A stretch of DNA of 64,000 nucleotides from Streptomyces sp. CB00455 (GTDB taxonomy: Bacteria; Actinomycetota; Actinomycetes; Streptomycetales; Streptomycetaceae). Below are positions 16,357 to 23,450 of the stretch, one piece after another (the first letter of the stretch is position 1; every line of letters begins with the position of its first letter). The stretch lies in assembly GCF_001905445.1 (NCBI RefSeq), contig NZ_LIVQ01000004.1, positions 516,175 to 580,174 of the forward strand, given 5' to 3'. The notes under the pieces are model-generated. The model saw nothing but the letters and a program-made list of their open reading frames with translations, searched no databases and was not told the DNA's origin. The translations under genes and the position numbers were made by a program.

Positions 16357-17574
16357 GTGCCGTTGGTGCATGTCCATGGAATTGGCAACCGAGCGCCGCA
16401 GGATCCGGAGCATATGGCTGTGCGCGATGCGCTGTACCGCCAGCATGTCCTGTCCGCGCTGGGCTGTGATCCAGACAAGACGCGGGTCTGGAGCCCGTGG
16501 TGGGGCAGCCTGCTCGCGGAGCCTGCATGGGGCTGGGCTTCCCTAGACGTCGCGGGAATGGAGCGGCTCGGCGGCGCCGAAGAAGCAAGCGCCGCGGAGG
16601 CGTCGGTGCTAGACGTGGCCGCGCAGGTCGGCGCGGCCGAGCCCGAACGGGTGCTGGTCGCTGCGGCTGCGACCTCGCTGCAGTGGGCCATCGAGATCGT
16701 TTGTAAGGCCCTAGCCGGCACCGAGGACGAGCTGCGTGAGGGCGCGGCGTTCTGCGGGAAGGCCACTGCGTACTGGGCTGAGCGCTCGGATACCGGCGGG
16801 CGAGGTGACGGACCGGCTGTCTTTCCGTGGCTCGTCGAAGTTGGTGACGACACGGAGTTGCTGGAACGGCTCAGTGCAGAGCTCGAGGCATGGCGTCCTA
16901 ATCCCGTGCCGAACATCATTGGTTCTGCGGAGGGCTGGGAGACGTTCGGTGCCGCAAGCAGTGTGCCCCGGGCTGCCCGATTGGTGCTGCGGCGGCTCAA
17001 CTCCTGCGCGGCCATGACTGTCACGCGTGGGGGCGCGGCACTTCTGCGCCGACCCACTCGCAGGCTGGCGCTGCTGCTGGGTGATGTGATGGGCTACTTC
17101 GCCCAGCGAGACACCGTCGAGAACAGTTCGATCATTGCCTTGGTTGGCGAGGCGCTCGAAGAGGCTGCCGATCACGCTCGGCAGAACGACGAGCCCCTGG
17201 TCGTCGTGGCGCACAGCATGGGCGGCAACATCATTCATGACGTGCTCTCCCACTTCCGTCCCCACCTTCAGGTGGATCTGCTGGTCACCGCAGGGACGCA
17301 GGTCGGACTCTTCGAAGAGCTGAAACTCTTCCGCGCCAGCGACCGATCGCTGACCGGAACTGGCGGACGAAAGGTGCCTGCACTACCCAACGTGGGTCGG
17401 TGGATCAACGTGGTGGACCAGGCAGACCCGCTCGCCTTCAGTGCGGCCACGGTGTTCGCCGGCGCGGAAGACCTGCACTTCGGCACCGGGGCCTGGTGGG
17501 CGCACGGCGGCTATGTCACCTCCCCCCACTTCCACCATCGTGTTGCCATGCGCGCTGCAGAGGGGAAGCGGTGA
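16357..17574 (+). CDS. Alpha/beta-hydrolase (lipase/esterase-like), first gene of a caspase operon
   Basis: 405 residues from GTG 16357, with GGAGGGGG (16343-16350) 6 nt upstream. The start of the fold, PLVHVHGIGNRAPQ, is the oxyanion-loop HG motif. LVVVAHSMGGNIIHDVL carries the nucleophile Ser287 in G/A-x-S-x-G context, DQADPL near the C-terminus may supply the acid and HFGTGAWWAHGGYV a histidine. Between the two is a 200-residue insertion without obvious motifs. Its stop overlaps the caspase-like gene start (GTGA). The pairing with a caspase suggests a defence or cell-death effector rather than metabolism (inference). Confidence 0.75.
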   Translation: MPLVHVHGIGNRAPQDPEHMAVRDALYRQHVLSALGCDPDKTRVWSPWWGSLLAEPAWGWASLDVAGMERLGGAEEASAAEASVLDVAAQVGAAEPERVLVAAAATSLQWAIEIVCKALAGTEDELREGAAFCGKATAYWAERSDTGGRGDGPAVFPWLVEVGDDTELLERLSAELEAWRPNPVPNIIGSAEGWETFGAASSVPRAARLVLRRLNSCAAMTVTRGGAALLRRPTRRLALLLGDVMGYFAQRDTVENSSIIALVGEALEEAADHARQNDEPLVVVAHSMGGNIIHDVLSHFRPHLQVDLLVTAGTQVGLFEELKLFRASDRSLTGTGGRKVPALPNVGRWINVVDQADPLAFSAATVFAGAEDLHFGTGAWWAHGGYVTSPHFHHRVAMRAAEGKR

Positions 17575-18752
17575 CCACGCTGTGGCAGAGCGAGGACACC
17601 GGCCCAGCCATCCATGTCCTGGTCATCGGCGTCGGCCGCTACGACCATTTCAACGGCGGCAGCAAGCACCAAGCCCGCCCCGGAATGCTAGCCAAGGGGC
17701 TGGGACAGTTGACCGCGCCTCCGGCCTCAGCGTATGAGGTGTGCGTAACGCTGTTGAAAGAGCTACGTGATGTGCCGGACCGGGCACTAGGCAGCATCGA
17801 AGCCGTCATCTCGGCCGAAGATCCGCAGCTTCCCGCAGGCTTCGCAGACCTGTTCCCCGACGTAGACGAGGCGATCGGCACCACAGCCGAGCTCGAAGAT
17901 GTCCAGGAAGCCTTCGAGCGGTGGTACGAACGGTGCGACAGCGACCGAGACAACGTCGCCCTGTTCTACTTCTGCGGCCACGGCCTCCAGCTGGGCGCCT
18001 ACGGCGATCACGCGTTGCTGTTGCAGGACACCCGCTCCAGCCGCTTCGCCTCATTCCAAAACTCCATCGACGTGCATGGGACCGTGCAGAACATGCAGGG
18101 GAACCGCGCGTCCATCCAGTGCTTCTTCCTCGACGCATGCAGGAGTTCGCAGGACGTGGACGCCACTCTGCAATCGCTGAAGTCCACGGCGCTGGGCCCT
18201 AAACTGCACATTTCACATGATCCGGAACAGCTCGTCGTGTATTCCACCGGGGCGGGGGCACCGGCGCACGGCCGCGCTGGTGAGAGCACCCTATTCACCC
18301 GGTCTCTTCTCAAGGCCCTCTTCTCGCCCGAGCACCGCCGCGACGGGCAAGGCTGGCAGGTGACGACCACCAGCATCGGGACGGCCATCGACCAGCTCAT
18401 GCAGTGGCCCGGGCTGCGCCACCGCGATATGCCCGAGCAGCAGTGCGTCACGTCCAGCACGAATGTGCGCGGCGGTGTGCTGTTGCGGTTCCCCAACCGG
18501 CCGCAGGTGTCGTTCCACTTTGACACTGCCCCCACCAGCGCATTGGCCACTGCGGCGTGGTCACTCGCCGACCTGCGCGGCAACCAGGTCGCGTCCCGGA
18601 TGCCAGGACCTGAACCGTGGATTGACTCGGGTCCGGCAGGCGAGGGCGACCTCCATGTCGCATTCGCCGACGGGCCCTACAGCACCACAAGTCAGCAGGT
18701 GTGGCTGCAGCCACCATGCTTCCATCACACCGTGCAGGTGGATGTTTCATGA
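17571..18752 (+). CDS. Caspase-like (peptidase C14) cysteine protease
   Basis: 393 residues from GTG 17571. The N-terminal strand IHVLVIGVGRYDHF is followed by the catalytic dyad: His137 in VALFYFCGHGLQLG and Cys190 in CFFLDACRSS. Both contexts are classical for caspase-fold proteases. The C-terminal about 100 residues form a beta-rich tail (VSFHFDTAPTSALATAAW, TTSQQVWLQPPCF) of unknown function. It is coupled on both sides, by GTGA upstream and ATGA downstream. Bacterial caspases commonly act as death or processing effectors in conflict systems. Activation would need to come from a partner, probably one of the two flanking proteins. Confidence 0.85.
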   Translation: MTTLWQSEDTGPAIHVLVIGVGRYDHFNGGSKHQARPGMLAKGLGQLTAPPASAYEVCVTLLKELRDVPDRALGSIEAVISAEDPQLPAGFADLFPDVDEAIGTTAELEDVQEAFERWYERCDSDRDNVALFYFCGHGLQLGAYGDHALLLQDTRSSRFASFQNSIDVHGTVQNMQGNRASIQCFFLDACRSSQDVDATLQSLKSTALGPKLHISHDPEQLVVYSTGAGAPAHGRAGESTLFTRSLLKALFSPEHRRDGQGWQVTTTSIGTAIDQLMQWPGLRHRDMPEQQCVTSSTNVRGGVLLRFPNRPQVSFHFDTAPTSALATAAWSLADLRGNQVASRMPGPEPWIDSGPAGEGDLHVAFADGPYSTTSQQVWLQPPCFHHTVQVDVS

Positions 18753-20290
18753 CCAGCCCAGCGTCCGGAGCACATACGACACACGTGCATCCCCCTCATC
18801 TGGCGGGCGCCACCCCCGGAACGGTGATTGGCGTCGTCGAGCGGCTCAACAGTCGCTCTGAGACCCAGGACGTCTTCCCGCTGATCGCAGGAACCCCACA
18901 TGCCGTCTCTCTGCGCCGCGGCGAACGCCATCTCCTGCGCGGCTGGTCACCGTACATCCGTCTGCAGCCGACCGTCATCACCGGCGGTAGCACTCCCACC
19001 ACGGCCCTCACCCCGCCTGCGAAGCCCTCGCTGTCCAGCACGCAGACTCCCCGCTCCAGCAGTAGTGGATGGATCTGCCTTTGGCAGCACGCCGACGGGC
19101 AGTGGGAACCCCGCAGCATGGCCACCGACTCTCCCATGGCCTGGGACCGGGACACCAGGCATCGCGGACCTTCCACTCCGCACATCACTCCGGGCACGAT
19201 TTGGGCTCTACAGACAGGCGGTGCCAACCGTGCCCCCGCCTGCACCATCCTGCCCAGCCAGACCGAGTTGACGGTGAAGCCCCTCTCGACGGCTCTGAAG
19301 GGGCCGCTCGAAGTACGACCGGTCGCCGACTCCGGCTACACACTGCTCGAAGCGCTGCGTACCGGGCGCATCCCTGCCGCTCTGGCCATCGAGACCGCGT
19401 GGCAGCAGGCTCCCCTGGCCCCTGGGCGCAGGCCCACTCTGTTTGATCTGGCCATCGGATACTCGCTATGCCGACGAGGTGAGGTGGAAGGAGCACAACA
19501 ATGGCTGCAGGGCCTGGCCTCTCAGCGGACCACCGGCGAGGGAGTGGCGGACTCCCTGGCCATCGGGCTCTGGGTGGCCCACCGGACACGGCGCCGTTTC
19601 GACATCCGCAGCGTCGTGGAGCAGCTGGCAGATGACCGCACGCTGCCGATGGCTGCGGAAGGGCTGCGTATTCTGGCCGACACGATGCGGCTTGCCCGAG
19701 ATCGCCGTAGTGAGCGGCCGGCATCCTGGCGATGGCTCGAGCACTGCCTCAACTCCAGCGCACACACCGCGCTGACTACCTACACCGCCCAAAGTCCCGA
19801 GCAACCCACGCGCGCTCCGGCGCGGCGCCTCCCGCCACCACACGAAGAGTCCCTGCACTTCAAACTCGTGCCCGCCGGCGACGGCGCGCACATCAACTGG
19901 CAACCCGCGCGCGCACTCCAGCAGCGGATGGTGGCCGCCCGGGCATGGCACGACCCGGATGCGCCCCTCACTCACCGCAGCCCGATGGCGTTCACGCTGA
20001 TCATCCGTCACCGTGACCCGGAGTGGCTGTGGCACTTCGCGCGGCAGTTGATGACCCGCACGGACATCCGCCCCGTCCTTTTCCGCGACACCCACATCCT
20101 GGAACTACGGCTCACCTCACGCGACGTCGCGGCCATGGGACGCGAGTTGGAGGCCATCCGGGAACACGTGAGTGATGGGCGGATGACTCTGAGTATTCCC
20201 GGGGTGGAAGACGACATCCAAAGCGGTCTTGCAGGTCAACTGGCAGATCTGCTACCCGGCATGCGCTTGGGCCGCGGCGATGATGCGTAG
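18749..20290 (+). CDS. Unknown protein, third gene of the hydrolase-caspase operon
   Basis: 513 residues from ATG 18749 (ATGA overlap with the caspase stop). I do not recognise it. The N-terminal third is Pro/Thr/Ser-rich and probably beta-rich (GTVIGVVERLNSRSETQDVF). The middle is helical and resembles a repeat scaffold (TLFDLAIGYSLCRRGEVEG, VEQLADDRTLPMAAEGLR). The C-terminal about 130 residues look like a compact alpha/beta domain (MAFTLIIRHRDPEWLWHFA, RPVLFRDTHILELRLTS). It could be the sensor, scaffold or protease substrate of the system. Always-adjacent placement in relatives would test this. Confidence 0.55.
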   Translation: MTSPASGAHTTHVHPPHLAGATPGTVIGVVERLNSRSETQDVFPLIAGTPHAVSLRRGERHLLRGWSPYIRLQPTVITGGSTPTTALTPPAKPSLSSTQTPRSSSSGWICLWQHADGQWEPRSMATDSPMAWDRDTRHRGPSTPHITPGTIWALQTGGANRAPACTILPSQTELTVKPLSTALKGPLEVRPVADSGYTLLEALRTGRIPAALAIETAWQQAPLAPGRRPTLFDLAIGYSLCRRGEVEGAQQWLQGLASQRTTGEGVADSLAIGLWVAHRTRRRFDIRSVVEQLADDRTLPMAAEGLRILADTMRLARDRRSERPASWRWLEHCLNSSAHTALTTYTAQSPEQPTRAPARRLPPPHEESLHFKLVPAGDGAHINWQPARALQQRMVAARAWHDPDAPLTHRSPMAFTLIIRHRDPEWLWHFARQLMTRTDIRPVLFRDTHILELRLTSRDVAAMGRELEAIREHVSDGRMTLSIPGVEDDIQSGLAGQLADLLPGMRLGRGDDA

Positions 20291-20405
20291 CCTGCGGGGA
20301 TACAGCCTCGGGAGTTATACGACGCGATCAAGGCTCGACAGTTCACCAGCAGCATCACCGCCTGGGCCACCGCAGGCAGGGGCTCTGTCGACTCTGCGGT
20401 AGGGC

Positions 20406-20433
20406 GGCCACGCCGCGAACGGACGGCGTGGCC
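20406..20433. terminator. 10-bp hairpin after the caspase operon
   Basis: GGCCACGCCG (20406-20415) and CGGCGTGGCC (20424-20433) form a perfect stem with an 8-nt loop, 116 bp after the operon's last stop. It is a plausible terminator in a 612-bp stretch (20291-20902) that otherwise holds only a regulator remnant. Confidence 0.55.
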
Positions 20434-20703
20434 CGACACACGACCAGCGCCGGACGGTGATGAACCGTTGCGCGAAACCATGCAGGCGGCAAGGACGCTG
20501 TCAGTCTCGGCCGCATGCGGTTCCCACTCATACGCCCTCGACCCTGACGTACCCGCCCTCAGGATGGTCTCATTCCTGGTCTCATTCACCCCTGTCCGGG
20601 GCTGGCCGGGCGAGGCCACACCGAACGCTCCGCCGCAGGTCAGGACGAGTACAACCTCCGCCGGACGGGCGTACGAACATTTGGAAAGCGTTTTGGTCGC
20701 ACT

Positions 20704-20892
20704 TCCTGTCACGCGGAGAGTGCGCGAGCGCTGGCCGTCCTCCTGGATGCCGAACAGGCCGCCCCCGAAGAGGTCCGCCACCACTACATGAGCCGAGAGC
20801 TGGTCATCGGCTGGATACGCGACACCAGAGGCCGGCCGTCCCATCCCGTGGCGGACCTGGCCCGAAGGCTCCACATCGTGGCGGGCGGCTAG
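20704..20892 (+). pseudogene. Remnant of an XRE-family regulator C-terminus
   Basis: In one frame this stretch reads HAESARALAVLLDAEQAAPE, then EEVRHHYMSRELVIGWIRDT, then VADLARRLHIVAGG and a stop. That is the typical C-terminal end of Streptomyces HTH regulators, but no helix-turn-helix domain or start precedes it. It is a truncated leftover, evidence of past gene turnover between the caspase operon and the Nudix gene. Confidence 0.5.
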
Positions 20893-20902
20893 AGTCGAAT
20901 CC

Positions 20903-21385
20903 GTGAGCGAGAGCGAGCATGAAGCGAAGATGGCCCACCCCCGCATGGCGGCTGGCGCCCTCTTCTTCGACGAAGCTGATCGAGTCCTGCTCGTCGAGCC
21001 GTCGTACAAGGACTATCGAGACATTCCCGGCGGCTACGTCGAGGAAGGTGAGTCGCCTCGACAAGCCTGTGTGCGTGAGGTCCAGGAGGAATTGGGCATC
21101 GAGCCGCACATCGGCCGCCTCCTCGTCGTCGACTGGGCGCCGAACCCGGGAGAGGGCGACAAGGTGCTCTACCTCTTCGACGGCGGCTGTCTCAGCGCCG
21201 ACCTCCGTCAGCAGATTGCACTGCAAGCGGACGAGCTCCGCGGCTACGACTTCCACGGCGCCGAACAGGTGCCAGACCTCACCATCCCCCGCCTCGCGCG
21301 CCGAATCGCCGCTGGCATCCAGGCCCGAACGAACGGCCTGACTGCCTACTTGGAACACGGACAGTCGCCGGAAACAGGGGCATGA
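20903..21385 (+). CDS. Nudix hydrolase
   Basis: 160 residues from GTG 20903. Residues 44-66 form a complete Nudix box (GYVEEGESPRQACVREVQEE followed by LGI, pattern G-x5-E-x7-R-E-x2-E-E-x-G). The enzyme should hydrolyse a nucleoside diphosphate linked to another group; the exact substrate cannot be read from sequence. The C-terminus (RIAAGIQARTNGLTAYLEHG) resembles Nudix proteins common beside Streptomyces regulators. It sits between two gene remnants, so it may be a passenger gene rather than part of either defence operon. Confidence 0.88.
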   Translation: MSESEHEAKMAHPRMAAGALFFDEADRVLLVEPSYKDYRDIPGGYVEEGESPRQACVREVQEELGIEPHIGRLLVVDWAPNPGEGDKVLYLFDGGCLSADLRQQIALQADELRGYDFHGAEQVPDLTIPRLARRIAAGIQARTNGLTAYLEHGQSPETGA

Positions 21386-21404
21386 CCACACCGGTGCAGG
21401 AAAC

Positions 21405-21601
21405 CCGTCTCCAGCCGGGCCCGTAAGCCACGTCATGCAGCACCGCCGCAGCAGCCAGCAGCTCAGCGTTCGCTGCTAGCGCCGGACCGAGCCCCGCTGC
21501 ACGCGCCGCCACCCCTGAGAATGTGCCCACCGCCGGGGAAGCACATCTCTGAACTCCGGCTCGCACACTCGGATTGGCCGAGCCCCTGTCGATTCACCCA
21601 T
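21405..21601 (-). pseudogene. Remnant of an HD-domain protein
   Basis: The minus strand reads EPEFRDVLPRRWAHSQG and, after a frame change, LAANAELLAAAAVLHDVAYG followed by PGW. The AA-x-LHD-x-x-Y-x-P pattern is the HD metal-binding segment of Streptomyces HD-domain proteins (RRWAHSQGV ... LHDIGYAP type). The frame is broken and the rest of the gene is missing, so it is a degraded fragment between the Nudix gene and the ATPase operon. Confidence 0.55.
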
Positions 21602-21902
21602 GGCCTGCTCCATGCCCAATAGGGGGCCAGGCCAGTCCTCTCAGCGTGAACACCACCCGTGGCAACCCGTGTCACCAACGACGCTGTGGCGAACGCGACC
21701 TGGACTGAGCAGGCCTCCAGTGGACAACTCTTCTTAAAGATCACCTACGCCCGACCAGCCCCTTTCGGTAGCATGCTCCGAACGGGGGATTTCGGCTGAC
21801 GCGGGACGAGTTGCAGCGCACTCACCGCACGAAGCCCGAGCAGTCCTGCCACGTGCCGCTTCGCAGAGCACACAGACGAATCGACCACACAGGACTGACC
21901 GG
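21602..21902. other. Upstream region of the ATPase-Z1-AIPR operon
   Basis: About 300 bp without a recognisable gene. It should contain the promoter of the five-gene defence locus. No palindrome or repeat stands out. Confidence 0.4.
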
Positions 21903-23402
21903 GTGCACCGGGTACGGAGCGTGAAGATGGACTTCGACGTTGCCGCGCCTGACCCTGCCGGCATGGTGGCGTCGCTCAGTTCGCTCGGCTACTCGCTTCC
22001 CGCCGCCGTCGCAGATCTTGTGGACAACAGCGTCTCCGCAGAGGCCAAGAACATCGACGTCGACTTCACGTGGGACGGACAGGGTTCCTGGATCTCAGTG
22101 ACGGACGACGGCAAGGGGATGACGGAGCCCGAGCTGGTGACCGCCATGACGGTGGCGGCCCGCGGCCCATCCGCCGAACGGAGTGCCACGGATCTCGGTC
22201 GTTTCGGTGTGGGGTTGAAGTCCGCCTCGTTCTCCCAGTGCCGCAAGCTCACCGTAGCCACAGCCAAGGACGGGATCTGGCACGTTCGGACGTGGGACCT
22301 CGGTGTCGTGGAGCACTACAAGGAGTGGCGGCTACTCCGTGACCCCGGCGACACAACCTCGACCCTCCTGCGTCGGATCGCGGGAAGCATGCAGCACGGG
22401 ACCGTCGTCCTGTGGGAGCAGCTCTCCGGCTACCACAACACCGCCGTGGCCGGCGACGACGAAAAGACGCAGGCCCAGTTCTATGCGGAGGTGGAGCGTA
22501 CCGAAGCCCACCTCTCGATGGTCTTCGCGCGTTTCCTGAAGCGTCCGGTCCGGTGCCGGATCCGGGTGCGCGGCTCCGACCTCTCCCCGTGGGACCCGTT
22601 TCTGTCCACGCACCCGTCGGTACAGCGGATCCCCTGGGAGCCTTTGCCGTTGGGATCGCAGTCGGTGCGCGTGGAGCCCTTCATCCTCCCCACGGCACAG
22701 CGTCTCTCGGAGGCCGAATACGAGTCGGCTGCCGGGCAGAGGGGGTGGCTGGGGCAACAGGGGTTCTACGTCTACCGCCGTGATCGCCTGATTCTGGCCG
22801 GTGACTGGCTGGGGATCCGCGGCCTGAAGCGCGAAGAGAAGTACAACCTCGCGCGGATCGCCGTGGACATCCCTGCGGAGGCCGACGCGGACTGGGGCGT
22901 GGACGTACGCAAAGCGAGCGTGGTTCCCCCCGTCTCCTTGCGCCGTCACCTGGAGAGGATCGCCAGGTACACCCGCGAGGCGGCCTCCCGTTCCGCACGA
23001 CAGCGTGGTCAGGTGGTGTCGCGGGCGCACGGTGACCCCCTGAGGTTTGCCTGGAATGTGAAGCGTCACGACGGCCGGATCACTCTGCGTATCAACAGAA
23101 AACACCCCTTGGTGAAGGCAGCGATGGATGACCAAGGGGGCAATCCGGAAGTCGTCCGCTCGATGCTCCGCCTCCTTGAGGAGACGGTCCCGGTCACGGC
23201 GCTCCGCATGCTCCACGAGACCGACACGGTCGACGACCCCGAACCCTTCGGCGGTCCAGGGCCAGCCGCTCCCGAGACCGTCGACATCGCTCGCCGGGTG
23301 TACGAGGCGCTCTTGGAGCAGGGCCGCTCCCCTGAGGACGCCCGGGGAGTACTCGGCTCCATGCCTCCCTTCGACGAGCAACAAGGCTTCTGGAACTCCT
23401 GA
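21903..23402 (+). CDS. GHKL ATPase of the MutL/MORC type
   Basis: 499 residues. The N-terminal ATP-binding fold shows all GHKL boxes in order: DLVDNSVSAEAKNI (N box, 38-51), VTDDGKGM (67-73, G1), and LGRFGVGLKSASFS (98-111, G2 lid). The pattern, with the longer GLKSAS lid, matches MORC/MutL-like ATPases rather than histidine kinases. No C-terminal MutL endonuclease motif is visible. Start GTG 21903 follows AGGA; ATG 21927 is possible. It leads an operon with Z1, DUF4420 and AIPR genes, a neighbourhood described by comparative genomics for restriction-modification-linked MutL homologues. It probably acts as a DNA clamp or sensor. Confidence 0.87.
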   Translation: MHRVRSVKMDFDVAAPDPAGMVASLSSLGYSLPAAVADLVDNSVSAEAKNIDVDFTWDGQGSWISVTDDGKGMTEPELVTAMTVAARGPSAERSATDLGRFGVGLKSASFSQCRKLTVATAKDGIWHVRTWDLGVVEHYKEWRLLRDPGDTTSTLLRRIAGSMQHGTVVLWEQLSGYHNTAVAGDDEKTQAQFYAEVERTEAHLSMVFARFLKRPVRCRIRVRGSDLSPWDPFLSTHPSVQRIPWEPLPLGSQSVRVEPFILPTAQRLSEAEYESAAGQRGWLGQQGFYVYRRDRLILAGDWLGIRGLKREEKYNLARIAVDIPAEADADWGVDVRKASVVPPVSLRRHLERIARYTREAASRSARQRGQVVSRAHGDPLRFAWNVKRHDGRITLRINRKHPLVKAAMDDQGGNPEVVRSMLRLLEETVPVTALRMLHETDTVDDPEPFGGPGPAAPETVDIARRVYEALLEQGRSPEDARGVLGSMPPFDEQQGFWNS

Positions 23403-23450
23403 CCCACCTGGTAGCCCCACTCCCAACCGACCCGGCCGCTGGAGGTCGCT

